Below are positions 11,304 to 22,882 of a DNA stretch of 64,000 bases, one piece after another. Every line of letters starts with the position of its first letter. Positions within the stretch are counted from its first letter, which is position 1. Made by a program: the position numbers and the translations under genes. Source of the stretch: Guillardia theta CCMP2712 (taxonomy: Eukaryota > Cryptophyceae > Pyrenomonadales > Geminigeraceae); the NCBI RefSeq assembly GCF_000315625.1, contig NW_005434639.1, forward strand, positions 594,134-658,133. The letters run 5' to 3'. The notes below the pieces were generated by a model. That model was not told the origin of the DNA and did no database searches. It saw only the letters and a program-made list of their open reading frames with translations.

Positions 11304-14300
11304 ATGCCATACACCGAAGAACAAAGGTTAAACTCGATTCTACGATTCACAGACAGTAAGCTGTCGAACTTTGCTGATCAGGTTTACTTTGTGAATTTGT
11401 TCTGTACATTCATGGTACTGATGATACTTTGATGCAGCTTGCTGATGACTTTGCGAGATCTGGAGCTGTGCGACAACGCTTTTTTCCAGATCAGTCGTCC
11501 CAGTCTTTGTATCACGACTTACCTTTGCCATCCATGCCAGAAGGTGGCAGTCAGATGAACAATGAGATGGTGTATTCGCCAGGACCTCACGTAGGTCCAT
11601 TGCCTGCAGAGCAAAGTGCGCTGGATTATTTGATGGAAGAGAAAGAAAACCTGGCGTATCCCATGCTCTCACATCTTAAAATGTCCATTTCAAACTCCGA
11701 GCAGCCTGGCTCCAATGAATGGACGTCAATTGAGAGAAACAAGAGCAGCAAGGTTTTCCCGACCAGTGACGATTTGAATCACGACCTATCTGGGAATCAT
11801 AATCACTTTGCTACACCGAACACTCAAACGCACAAGATGGGCTTGTCAAAGACTCTCAATGGGATCAACGACTGGGAAGTGCGGCCGTCGCCCAAGGATC
11901 TAGGAGATTTTCAGGAACTGTTGGACATCAGCAATGAGCGGCGGAGGGACGTTTCCTATGGAGAAAGGTGGGAGGCAGACAACAAGAGCGACGCAGTCAC
12001 ACCTCATGCACATGACACTGCAACAAAGAACTTCAGGACGGCTGCTCCAGTCATGCATGACGAAGACTGGTATGGATTGAATAGCCAGTTGCAATCGCTC
12101 TCCACCAGAAAGCAGCAGGTCTCAAACGATCTTTCACGTCATCATATGAGTCAGGAGTGTGATGTAAATGATTTGGAAACTCTAGAATCCAAGTCATTGA
12201 TGAATGACATCAACTGGATTGAAAGGCACTTTGCTGCTGACCTCAGCACAGGAGAATCGCCTGAAAGAGCTGCAGACAGAGCAAACGTGAGAAATTCCAC
12301 AATTGAAAACAAGTTGCAGAATAACTCAACAAGCAAGACGGCATTGAGATGGCAGAACTCAATGAGCATGTACGTCAAGCACCTTGGTGATGACGAGAGC
12401 CAAGGAGAATTTGGCAAGAGTCAGAGCGTCGCTGTCTTCCTGTCTTCGGACATGCTCGTCGATGGTACCAAGAATGCCGACAACCTGGCAAACTCACAGC
12501 AGGAATCTTGGACAAATGCGCCCTTCGCAGCGGATGTTAGTGTGCAAGGGATGACGTCATCTCATGGCTGGAAAAGCAACTATCAGGTAGATACTTCACC
12601 CTTGACCAACGATGAGTCAGCAGGGAGTACCTCCTCGCAAGTGAAATTTCAGCTTGGCGATGAGAAAAACTTGGTCAAGTCGAGCGGCGGTCTGGTCACC
12701 AACCAGTCAGGATCAACGAGAGTTGTTCAGCCTTGGACTCCCATCACTCCACTAAACTTCACACCCAGAAAAACGGAATTGGATGACTCCTCCCTCAAGT
12801 ACTTGATGGCAAAGTGGGCTGAGAAAGAACAAAAGATTCAGCACGATTCCTCTGGATTTGAGAAGAGCTCTTTAAGACGCTTCGAGGAGGGCTACGTAAG
12901 CTCGACGTCTTCCGAAGGTGCGACCAAGTCGGGTGGAATGAAGAGAGCAAGCGAGGCTGTTGATGACAAGTGTTGTGCTGATGGGAGCGGCTGCACAACG
13001 GTAAAGATGCCACAGGTTCAAAACAAATCTCCAGGTCAGTCAGTTGTTTCATCGAGTGTACAGCAGAGAACGGTTGAAACCTCAGCATTGAGCGCAGAGG
13101 GGAAGTCACAGTCGATGGTCCATTCAGAGAGTCGCGTGAGCGAGAGGGAGCCTGTGACGGATCGTTCAGAACGCGACATACTTACAAGCCATGAGGAGCT
13201 TTACCTCACCGAGACAAGTAAAGTCCCACCGTCTCGAATGAAATCGTCGGTGAGTGGTCAAGGAGAAACTTTTCGAGAGGTCAACTCGCCCGGATTTTCC
13301 TCCCGAGCGTCGAGGGACAGGATGTCGATGGAGGAGCAGGACGAGCAAAATTCTGAAGGCACCCCATCCATCATAGTGTCCAACTATCAGCAGAATGGCA
13401 GTGACTCATCGATCATCCTGCCGGTTGAAGAAAGCTTCGACTCAAGCTCCTCGGACGCGCCTGAGGAAAACGACGATGACTTGAATCACAAGGTAGACGA
13501 CGATGATAGGGACAGCCTTGCCGACAGTTTGGTTGATTCCGACGGCGAGGCAGTTAAGGATGAGAAGCAGGTGACAAGAATCGTGGGAGCTGAGAGTGAA
13601 GGGAAGACGTCTTGTACGCACATCGAGCCTCCGATCGCACAGGTGGAAGTCAGTTCGACCTCCCTTTGCTTCAGCAGGCAGCACAAAGTCAAACCTCTCT
13701 CGTTCCGAAACGTCTGTGAATATCCCATCCTGGTGATCTTGAGATTTTTGCAGGAAAGCGTCTCCAAATTCTCACTGCCCCAGGAGTTTCTCAAAGAAAC
13801 CACCTTACAGCCCGGCCAGTCGGTGGACATGGCAGTGAAATATCACCCGGATGGCAGCTTGCCCTCCAAGGAAGAAACACATCTTGCCATCCTGTCAATC
13901 CCATTCCACGCCTCCTCCTCCCAACCGAGTTGCTCGTGGGTCTCTATTAAAGCGGAGGAGGAGGAGGAGGTCAACTCCGCGGACAAGTCGAGAGTGAATG
14001 GAGGAGCGCAACGACGAGCGGAGGACCCTCAAGACTCGCACTGGTTCGTCGACGCCATGTCGGTCGATCTCGGCATGGTCTACTGCCAGACTGCAGGAAT
14101 CTTCACACCTCCTGTACATCAGGGCACGTCAGTGGTCAACTCGTCGGGCCATGACGTGTCGTTCTTGGCCTGGTTGAAGGACAAGAGCTCCCCCGCCCGG
14201 TCCACCTTCGGCATCTCTCTCGAGTCTTGCTCTAAAGCTCCCTTCCGTCCAGCTGGCTTCGTCCTCTTTACCGTCCCAGCTCGGCAGAGGAGGCCCTTGC

Positions 14301-16192
14301 GGATCTCTGTCGACACCTCGACGTACAAGGGGCCGGGGCAGGAGACGTGCAAGGCAACACTGTACCTCAGGCAGGTCCAGACAGCCCAGCTGGAGGAAGT
14401 GGCCTCCTTGTTCTCCCAGTCCCAGAGGGCGTCCGACATCCTCCGAGGGTTCGAGGATCGAGCTCGTTGCAGCGACGTGACTACAGTGAAGCTGCGATGT
14501 ACCCTCGGGCATTGCAGACTTCAGATCCCCAAGTCGGTCAAGGAGGTACTTGGCTTGCGCCCTCGTCTTTCTCCACTCTCCTCCCACCTCCTCCCTGTTC
14601 GCTCCTCCTCTCCTCCTCTCCTGCCCTTCCTTCCTCCTCCGATGACTTCTTTTGTAGGTTTACCTCGAGTGCGAGGACAACCAACGAGCTCGTCGCAGCT
14701 TCGCCCTGAGGAACTCCGGCTGCTTCCCTGCCTCCGTTCGGCTGTCCATCTCACCAGAGTCAACGAGCTCCATCGTCGTCGAGCCTCGGAAACTTCACAT
14801 CCCAGCAGGGGGCCAGGAGAAAGTCTCCGTCCTCTTCGATCCAGAGGAGGCTAGTCAACTGAAGGCGAACTTACAGCTTAGGATCGAGGAGGACGTTGGG
14901 GTCTACTTCAATGTGCCAGTCAGGGCCCATGCCCTCCCCGCCCGCCAGGAGAAGCCTTCCTCCACTCCTCCCATGAGAGACCCTGCCAACGAGAGGAAAT
15001 CAGCAGCAGACTCTGCCCCTCCCTGCGGCCCCTCGTCGGCTCACAGGTTCTCTCTCCCTCGACAAACGTCCGGTAATGGAGGTCGGTAGCCTCTTACCTG
15101 CTGCTCACTCCACGCAGAAGACTCCTCCTTGTTCCTTGCTAGCTCCTGCTGCGAGCGAGGAAGCTCGTCTTGCGACAAGGAGAGCGTCTCCGTCGGGAGA
15201 CGCGAGCGCAACGGGGCCTCCCGCTCTCCCCTCAGCATCGGCAAACTGTCAAAAGCAGAGACAGAGCTGAGCTCAAAGTCTGGCCCTCGCCCTGGCTGCC
15301 TGCTGTCTCACTGACTTGATTCCAGTGTCACCAAGGTCAACCTCTCCAAGCTCAACGTCTCAGAGTCTCCTGCCTTGCCGGACGTCCAGTCTGCCATCAA
15401 GGCTCTCAAGCAGTTTGCATCTCAGATGGAGCTCTACAGTAGCGGACAGAAGGTCTCGAGAGTGCCGGTTGCCGCTGCGCAGCCTGTCCTGCTAACTGGA
15501 TCGCAGTCCCGACGACAGACGACGACCAGGACAAGCGCCCAGTCCTCTGAGAGGAGGAGAGATCTAGAACAGGAGGTGGAGGTGGAGGTAGAGCAGGAGG
15601 ACTCTTGCCGGGTGCTCCCCTACTCGACGGCAAGGGAAGAAGCCGCACTTCCTCAGCGCACGAGCACGAGGAGCGGAGGGCCGATCATCTCACTCAGTGA
15701 GCATCCGGTCAAGGTGAGCTGAGGCCCAGCTGGGGTCCTCCCGGCACTTCTGACGAGGCCCGCAAACTGCGCAGGTCGGTGAGCCCGCCTCGGGTAAGAG
15801 ATACACGTGGCTGAACTTCCCCAACACACCAGTTGGGGAGGCGTCGGTGGTCAGACTGGCGCTCTGTAATCGGTCGGGCAAGCCAGCGCACCTGGAGATC
15901 AGCGGAGGAAGAGGAGGAAACTTCCTGATCAAGAGTGTCAACGTGGACATCAGGCCAGGTGCGGGGAAGGAGGCGAGAGTCGGGGATGGTGATGACGCTG
16001 ACGAGCTGGTGGTGTCAGAGCATTACCTCATGCTGCCTGTCTACTTCACCCCCAAGGCTCCTGGCAAGGCGCGTGAGAAGCTTTACATCGGTGCTCCTGC
16101 TCTGTGTCTCTCCTCGCTCTGACTTTGATCCCCCAGCATGCCGTGACGTCGCGTTCCGGAGGAAGCTGGTGCTGGCTGGCGAAGGTTTCTAA
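11304..16192 (+). CDS. Large ASH/PapD-domain protein, CEP192/SPD-2-like
   Basis: Seven exons join with every phase in agreement: 11304-11381, 11438-14545, 14658-15072, 15118-15277, 15326-15713, 15775-16090 and 16137-16192, giving 1506 aa. The first exon starts MPYTEEQRLNSILRFTDSKL and is missed if only the long exon is read. The N-terminal two thirds are acidic, Ser-rich and disordered. From about residue 750 there are consecutive Ig-like ASH/PapD-type domains: VEVSSTSLCFSRQHKVKPL, then LHIPAGGQEKVSVLFDPEE, then the C-terminal YTWLNFPNTPVGEASVVRL module ending in RKLVLAGEGF. Serial ASH domains at the C-terminus after a long disordered N-terminus are the layout of CEP192/SPD-2, the centriolar scaffold that recruits pericentriolar material. 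Other ASH proteins (hydin or cilia-associated) are possible. The role at the flagellar base is inferred. Confidence 0.75.
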
Positions 16193-16656
16193 CTATATCA
16201 TGATTAAGAGTTTGATGTATGAATCAATGAAAACAAGTTCGCAATCCCTGAGATAGCAGCTCGACGTTGCAGCCAAGCAGGATCGGAGAATCTGTCAGAC
16301 TTGGACTGGCCGGATTCAAGCCGTGCAACTCTTCAACGGTTTCAAGTCTTGACACTGCCAGCATGAGTGCCCTGGCACTGTCCGTGGCAGCGGTGCAGCC
16401 TTCAGCCCCGGCGCCGGGCCCCCGGCCGCCCCCGCACACCGAGATCCGAGTGGACAGTGCCACAGACTCCCGCCACTGAAAGCCCGGCCTACTGCTGTCG
16501 GGCCGGGCCGACCGTGTCGCTATCCGACGGTACAGTACGGTACTGGGCCCGGCGCCCGGGCCTGGTCTGTGTCGACGGTGAGGCGGGGTCTTGGTCCGAC
16601 CTACTGGATTCATTCGATTGAAATCGGGGGCCGTACCTCAAAGTGTGGGGGGAAAC
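16193..16656. repeat. Intergenic with GC-rich palindromic island
   Basis: The last ~270 bases (16365-16640) are a GC-rich island with GGCCGGGCC, GTACAGTACGGTAC and CCCGGGCC words, resembling the islands near 10, 28, 41 and 47 kb. It lies immediately upstream of the RimM gene, so it may overlap that promoter. No gene is seen. Confidence 0.5.
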
Positions 16657-18603
16657 ATGCCGGTGTCCTCGTCGCTGTTGTCGGCGATGACGATGGTGGC
16701 GATGACGATGGTGGCGATGGCAGGAGGAGCGACACACATGCATGAAGAGAACTCTCCTCCTCTCCTCTCGCATCATACTTTCCCTGCTCGCTCCAGCACA
16801 ACTCCTTCCTGCTTCGTAACAACAGCAATGCGGCAGGGAAGTAACGTCGGGAGGAGGTGTCAGGCTCTGTGCCCAGTGAGAGCAGGGACAAGGACGAGAC
16901 TGAACCGGCCCTGTGCTCTCCGCATGCAGGAGGACGACTACAAGAGCCTTGGGCTTCCAAGCTACGTGGTGGCTGAGATGGAGGGGCTGAGCAAGGAGGA
17001 GAGGGATTCAATCCTCAGATCTGTAGGGTTGAAGGTAGGCAGGAGCAAAACGAGCAAGAGGAAGGAGACTAGCGCGCAGCGAAGGGAGAGGAGAAAGAAG
17101 AGCCAGGCGACCAAGATCGAGGGCCAGGTCGCACCCCAAGAGCAGGAGCCAAGGAAGGAGAAGCAGCGGGAGCAGCGGGAGCAGCAGGCGACGAATGTTC
17201 GGTCCGAGGACAGCTTCTTCTCGGACAACCTCCCTCAAACTCAGCAGGATCTTGACTTCTTGAGGTACTTCACTATACTCTCTTGCAACGTCGCCGTCAG
17301 GAGCAGCGCTGACATGGATGCCGCAGGAGCATCTTCGGGGACACTGTGGGGCAGGGGGGATACGGATCGGAGAACCAGAGCCAGTGGTTGAGAGAGGCTG
17401 CTGTGGAGGAGGAGAAGGAGGAAGAAAAGGAGGCAGAGATTGCTGAAGAGGAGGAGGAGGAGGAGGAGGAGGAGGAGGAGGAGGAGGGCGAAGCACAGGG
17501 GGAGGAGGGAAGCAGCGGGAGGAAGAAAAGGGTCATGGTTTTCCCTGACGAGAACGACATCGATCCGTACAACCCTCAGGTCCAGCTAACGCTCGAGAGC
17601 AAACAACTCTTAGAGGATTTGACCCATCATGTCAACAGACGTTCGGCTACACTCTGCTGGGGTACGTGCAGGGAGCTCATGGAGTTCGCGGGGAGTTCAA
17701 GATGAACTGTGAAGGTGAGGAGGAGGAAAGAGCAGATGGGAGAGATGAGAGAAGAAGAAGAAGAAGAACATGATGATGATGGAGATGATGATGATGGAGA
17801 TGATGATGGAGATGATGATGATGATGATGATGATGGAGATGATGATGATGGAAATGAAAAAACGACTTGTCCATGACCATGTCTCAAAGGGATGAGCGAT
17901 TCTCCCGACAGAAGAATCAAACAGGGAGCAAGCATCTTCATGCAGGTGAAGTTTGTGCCTGTTTCCTCCCAGCTGAACAGCTGGAAGCTACCGGGACGAC
18001 GCGCCCCTCGACCATGGAAATGCGTCTCGTCGAGGCCAGGTAGGAGGGAAAGTTTTCCAGCCTATCTTTCTCTTCTCTCACCTATCCTCTCCTTTCCTGT
18101 TCCATTCAGTCCTGTCCTGTCCTCCCTCCTTCTCCTCAGTCCTTCGTGCTGTTCTTCCTTCATCTCCTCCTCATCCTCCCCTTCGTCCTCCACCACCACC
18201 TCCACTTCGCTCTCCCCCTCCCCAATCCAGCTCCTTCACCAATTTCCCCTTGCGTTCTCCCGCCTCTCCTTCCATTTCTCCCTCTCCCTCTGTTACCTCC
18301 CTCCTCCTTCCTTCTCGTCCTGACGGCAGACCAGGCACCAAACCTCTCATCAGGATAGTGAAAGTGAAGAAGGTCAGAAGGCAAAGGAGCAAGGCGAAGG
18401 CCCTTACCATTGGCAGGTCAATACAAGGGAAGAAGCAAGTAAACTGCGGGGATCGAAGGTGCAGGAGCGGGAGGAGCAGCGATGGAGATGATGGAGATGA
18501 TGATGATGGAGATGATGATGATGATGGAGATGATGATGATGATGATGATGATGGAGATGATGATGATGATGGAGATGATGATGATGATGGAGATGATGAT
18601 GGA

Positions 18604-18639
<36 letters not shown>

Positions 18640-19230
18640 AATGGAGATGATCATGCTCATGCTCATGATGATGATGATGAGGAGGAGGAGGAGTAACGGG
18701 TCAGAGCAGGTCTATGTGCGGGACATGGACCTTGAGGAGCACTCGAGGTGGCAGATGAGCTGGTGGAGGAGCGAAGTGACGATGATGTAGAAATGCTGAA
18801 GCGAAGGAGGAGGAGTGGGAGCAGAAGATGGTATGTGAGGAGGGAGGAGGGAGGAGGGAGGAGGGAGGAGGGAGGAGGGGGGAGGGAGGATGAGGGAGGA
18901 GAAGGGGGGAGGGAGAGGGGAGGAAGGCGGAGGGAGGGAGGAGAGTTCTCTTACGCTCCTCAGGAATTTTTCGTTGACGAGCTGGTCGGCCTCAAGGCCA
19001 TTCTCCCGCAAGAAGGTGAAGAAAGACTCCAGCTGGTGCTTAGCTGGGGGAGTGATGTCCCTGGTAGACATGCGCGTGCTGGGGGAGGTGGTGGGGGTCG
19101 TGACAAGGGACGAGATCTGCTCCTTGGACGGGTTGGGTCAAGACCTGCTGGAGGTGAAGGAGGGGAAGCAACTGGGCTTCACCTCAACCTCCCTCCTCCT
19201 TCCCCCATCTCCTCCTCCTCCTCCTCCTCC
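16657..19230 (+). CDS. rimM: Organelle-targeted RimM-like ribosome maturation factor, 3' end in assembly gap
   Basis: After a ~190-residue N-terminal extension with hydrophobic and basic parts, spliced exons give the RimM core: LLGYVQGAHGVRGEFKMNCE (exon ending 17715), DSPDRRIKQGASIFMQ (from 17890), then KPLIRIVKVKK near 18340, and finally the PRC-barrel EFFVDELVGLK (18964-18996) followed by VLGEVVGVVTRDEICSLDG near 19080. RimM assists 30S subunit 16S rRNA processing, so a eukaryotic nuclear copy with a leader should act in the plastid or mitochondrion. The junction DFLR|SIFGDTV (17263-17330 removed) and the 59-nt intron before TFGYTLL restore frame. Several introns contain GATGGA or GGAGGA microsatellites. 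The leader is not a clear signal peptide, so plastid versus mitochondrion is open. The stop codon is lost in the run of N. Confidence 0.75.
17770..17853. repeat. GAT/GGA microsatellite in a RimM intron
   Basis: Interrupted (GAT)n with GGA units, lying inside the intron that separates the MNCE exon from the exon beginning at 17890. Read as protein it gives only polyMet, polyAsp or polyHis, which are shadows. Confidence 0.85.
18480..18690. repeat. Long GAT/GGA microsatellite in a RimM intron
   Basis: About 200 bases of GATGATGGA-type units ending in GAGGAG. It uses the same two trinucleotides as the 17.8 kb array, in the next introns of the same gene. The long ORFs across it (polyAsp, polyMet, polyIle) are not genes. 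Confidence 0.85.
18838..18945. repeat. GGAGGA purine-rich microsatellite
   Basis: Nearly pure purine run on the plus strand (GGAGGA, GGGAGG units) directly before the exon that encodes the RimM PRC-barrel (from 18964). It ends in a short pyrimidine tract and CAG that fit a splice acceptor. Confidence 0.75.
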
Positions 19231-19572
19231 NNNNNNNNNNNNNNNNNNNNNNNNNNNNNNNNNNNNNNNNNNNNNNNNNNNNNNNNNNNNNNNNNNNNNN
19301 NNNNNNNNNNNNNNNNNNNNNNNNNNNNNNNNNNNNNNNNNNNNNNNNNNNNNNNNNNNNNNNNNNNNNNNNNNNNNNNNNNNNNNNNNNNNNNNNNNNN
19401 NNNNNNNNNNNNNNNNNNNNNNNNNNNNNNNNNNNNNNNNNNNNNNNNNNNNNNNNNNNNNNNNNNNNNNNNNNNNNNNNNNNNNNNNNNNNNNNNNNNN
19501 NNNNNNNNNNNNNNNNNNNNNNNNNNNNNNNNNNNNNNNNNNNNNNNNNNNNNNNNNNNNNNNNNNNNNNNN
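19231..19572. other. Assembly gap (N)
   Basis: 342 unresolved bases between two GGA/CCT microsatellite arms. Both converging genes, RimM on the plus strand and the SAP-RRM gene on the minus strand, enter the gap without a stop codon. Confidence 1.
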
Positions 19573-22228
19573 CATATCCCTGCGGATGCTCGGATGAGGA
19601 GAAGGCAAAGGAGGAGGAGGAGGAGGAGGAGGAGGAGGAGAAGGAGAAGGGAGGAGCAGCACGCAACACCTGAGAGCGACTGAGGGGAAGAAGGGAGGGA
19701 GGAGGAGGAGGAGGGAGGAGGAAGAGGATACCTTGAATCGACCGTCTCTCATTCCCATCCGCATCCCAACGACCCCCGAAAGTCGGCAATGGCCTGAGCC
19801 AGAGTGAATGAAAGGTGCAAAGGAGGAGGAGGGGAAGAGAGGAGGAGGGAAAATCACGGCAGAGCGCAGAAGTCAAGGAGATGCGGAGGAAGTCAGAGAC
19901 GGCAAGGGGGAGAACGAGAAGAACAATCAGCAGGAGGAGGGAGATCGAGAGGGAGAAGGGGGGAAGAGGAGAGGGAGAAGGAGGAGGGAAGTGACATGGA
20001 GGAAGGGGAGGGAGAGAGGGAAGAAGGGGAAGAGGAGGGACGGGGAGGCCAGACCTCTTCGATGTCCCTCTTGTCGGCACCAAGGGGGATTTTCCCGATG
20101 AAAATGCTATTGACCTGAGAATGAAGAAAGAACATGAGGAGGTAGAAGAAGAGAGACGAGAAGAGTGGGGAGGGAGGGAAGGAGGGAGGACAAGAAGGCA
20201 TGGACGGTGAGGCGGGCGAAGAGAAAGACATGAATGCAAGAGAGAGAGACGCCGACGACAGGAGGGAACAGGAGGAGGAGGACATGGAGAAGGAGGAGAA
20301 GAACAAGGAGAAGGACACAAAGGAGGAGGAGGAGGAGGAGGAGGAGGACACAAGAGGAGGAGGAGGAGGAGGAAGGAGATAGATCTAACATCATCCTCTC
20401 ACCTTGGAGTTTCTCGGCGAAGAGAACCTCGGGTTCTGTCTCTCCCTCATGCCCGACGGCCGACGTTCGGGTTTGATCCCTTGACCCTCCGTTACCTGCG
20501 AGCAGTTGAGCCAAGTGGATTGTGGAAGAGGAGGAAGAGGAAGAAACGGATGGAGAGCAGAAAGAGGAGGGAGGGGAGGGGGAGAGAGCTGGTGGTGGTG
20601 GTGGTGGTGGTGGTGGTGGTGGTGGTGGTGGTGGTGGAGGAGGAGGAGGAGGTGGTGGTGGTGGTGGTGGTGGTGGAGGAGGAGGAGGAGGAGGAGGAGA
20701 AGGAGGTTGTGCTGGTGGTGCAGGAGGAGGACCATTCTCATAGCCTGTCGTGCTGGACGAGACCATGGCGGATAGATCTCGATGGTTCTGATAGAAATAT
20801 ATTGTCAGTAAGCTGAAGGAAGATCATGTTGGTACAAGAAGAATGTGATGTGATGTGATGTGATGTGATGTGATGTGATGTGATGTGATGTGATGTGATG
20901 TGACGGGTTGAGATCGACAAGGGGAGGGAGGAGGGAGGAACGGGAGGGGCGAGAGAAGCGGAGGAGAAGAGCAGACAGTAGCAGTCAAAGTCGACCAACC
21001 TGTCAAGAATCGTCTGGTTGCCGAGCTTGAGAGCTTCTGACGCGCTCAATCTAATCCGAATGATGTCAACGAGTGTTACGACAGAGAAGTTCAACAAAGG
21101 AGGAGGATGATGGAGGAGGTTGGAAAGCAGGATGGAGGGGGAAGAGGATGGAGGAGTGTGATAGTGGTGGTGGTTGTGGTTGTGGTGGAGCAGGAGGGAT
21201 GGAGGAGGCAGAAGGAGGAGGAGGATGGAGCAGGAGCAGGAGGATCAGGAGCACAGACTTGTCTTCAAAGGTGACCCATGCTCTCCCAGACGCCTTTCCT
21301 CCCATGAACATTCCTTCGATCTTCGTCACGGTCCCGCACTGAGACTCGAAGAAGTCCACGAGGTCGAGCGGACGAGCCTTAAAGGAAATGCCGCGCACGA
21401 AGATCTGACTGACTGTCAGGCACAAACTCCTCCTCCCTCCTCTTCTCCTCCCTCTCCTCCTCCCTCCTCTTTTCCGCTCTGCCAACCTGATCCGTGTCAA
21501 GCTCAGCAAACTTCGCATCATCCTCCTCCTCACTCTCCTCCTGCTCAACATGATTCAACCGTCTACCTCTCCCAACAAGAGACCACCTGTTCTCCGCTGT
21601 CTTCCTCCACCCCCGAGCTCTTGACCTCAGTCTCCCCCTCTTCTCCATATGCTTGTGCTCCCCAGCTCTGATCCTCGTCAGATTCCGCCAGCACAGCAGC
21701 GAGGTGAGGATCCGGGATCTTCAGCTCTGCTCCTTCCTCCTCCTCCTCCATCGCCTTGGCAAGTCTCTCCTGCAGCTCCGCCTTCACCCCGCTAGTCTTG
21801 AGGCCCCTGCTCTTGAGCTCGTTCTTGAGTTTTGTCACCGTCATGGAGCTGAGGTCCATCGTCCCCCCGCTGCTCATCCCCGCCGTCTCCCCTCCTCCCT
21901 CCTGCCTCTCTCCATCCTCCTCACTTGAGCTCAAGGTGGAGCTCGCTCCTTCCCCGGCTATGCTGGAGATCCGTTCGATCAGCTCTGCCTTCTTCATCCT
22001 ACTGGTCGGCTGCTCCCCCAGCGTCACTAGCTTCTCCTTCAGCTGTGCCACCGTGAGCTTGTTGAGCTCCGTCATGTCAGAGCTCATGCACTTGAGGAGC
22101 ACAGCTTGTGGCGGCCTCCTGCATGCCGTCGTCCGGAGTGGAAGAGATGTTCTCGCCCATGGCAGGTTGAAAGATTCGGAGAGTCCGAGGAAGCCCAGGA
22201 CAAGCAAGAGGAAGGGAATGGTCGACAT
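19573..22228 (-). CDS. Plastid-targeted SAP-domain and RRM RNA-binding protein, 3' end in gap
   Basis: The start MSTIPFLLLVLGFLGLSES is a signal peptide followed by FNLPWARTSLPLRTTACRR, a basic Phe-initiated transit peptide: the two-part leader used for complex plastids in cryptophytes. Two SAP motifs follow (about residues 54-90, LNKLTVAQLKEKL, and 126-160, LSSMTVTKLKNEL). An acidic stretch comes next, then RRM1 (SQIFVRGISFKARPLDLVDF near 21380, GRAWVTFEDKS near 21265, ASEALKLGNQTILDR near 21020) and RRM2 (VNSIFIGKIPLGADKRDIEE near 20110, MRMGMRDGRFK near 19750, whose RNP1 continues GY into the gap). The combination suggests a nucleoid or RNA-binding factor in the plastid (inference). Introns hold GGT, GGA and GATGT microsatellites. 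An upstream in-frame ATG at 22291 would spoil the signal peptide, so 22228 is preferred. Confidence 0.8.
20591..20705. repeat. GGT/GGA trinucleotide array in intron
   Basis: Alternating blocks of (GGT)n and (GGA)n within an intron of the minus-strand SAP-RRM gene, giving polyPro/polyHis/polyGly shadows in the frames. A related run follows near 20330-20380. Confidence 0.85.
20845..20902. repeat. GATGT pentanucleotide array
   Basis: Eleven or so consecutive TGATG units in an intron of the SAP-RRM gene, between the exon ending in TILDR and the next exon starting near 20790. Confidence 0.85.
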
Positions 22229-22291
22229 CCTCTGCCTAGAGGATTCGGACGAAGTAGAAGATGAGAGAGAAGCGGCGAGGTAGGCAGCCAT

Positions 22292-22860
22292 TCGGTCTAG
22301 AGTGAACTAGCGGGGATGGAGCCAGCAGGGTACAGAGGGCAGACGAGGGAGCGAGAGTATGTGAGAGCTCTTGAGAGGACGGAGGGGAGGACTGAGGGGT
22401 GGTGGACAAGAAACGAGTAGAGAAGGGTGGTGGTTGGTGGGCCGAGGAAGGGTCGGGGGCTCAGGATCCTCTCGCTCACGCTTCGAGCATGGCGGCCGAC
22501 GCCATGGGGGCTGCCTTGTCTACAGAGGGTGGGTAGGGGTGGTGGAGAACCCTGCAAATCGTAAGGGTACTATTAGATGGCCTCATATCGCCGGTGGGGG
22601 TGGTCAATCCAGTATGGGGTAGTTGAAGAGGGGGTGGGGTATCCCGTAATGTAACGGGCCATCCCTCCATTTTCCTTGAACTAAACTCTTCAAACTAAAC
22701 TCAAATTTACCACCTACCCCCATTTCCTGTTTTATCAAATGTCACCCTGTGTGACTACCCCCTGCGGTGAAGTACCCCCATTTATCAATACAAATATACG
22801 GGTACTAGTTGTTTTGGATTGCCTCATCCCCTCCTGGGCCCATTTCTAAAGGCGTCTGTT
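22292..22860. repeat. Intergenic with GGGGTA/TACCCC cluster
   Basis: Shared upstream region of two divergent genes (SAP-RRM on minus, Gly-rich membrane protein on plus). From about 22500 to 22820 it carries GGGTAGGGGT, GTACCCCC and ACTACCCCC words like those at 9 and 27 kb. No gene is seen. Confidence 0.55.
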
Positions 22861-22882
22861 CTATTTCCGGAGAAGGGCGACA

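Noticed and set aside
11086-11331. 81-aa plus ORF upstream of the ASH-domain gene
   Set aside because: Overlaps, in another frame, the well-supported first exon at 11304-11381 and has no motif of its own.
18418-18790. polyMet/polyAsp/polyIle ORFs
   Set aside because: Generated by the GAT/GGA microsatellite in a RimM intron.
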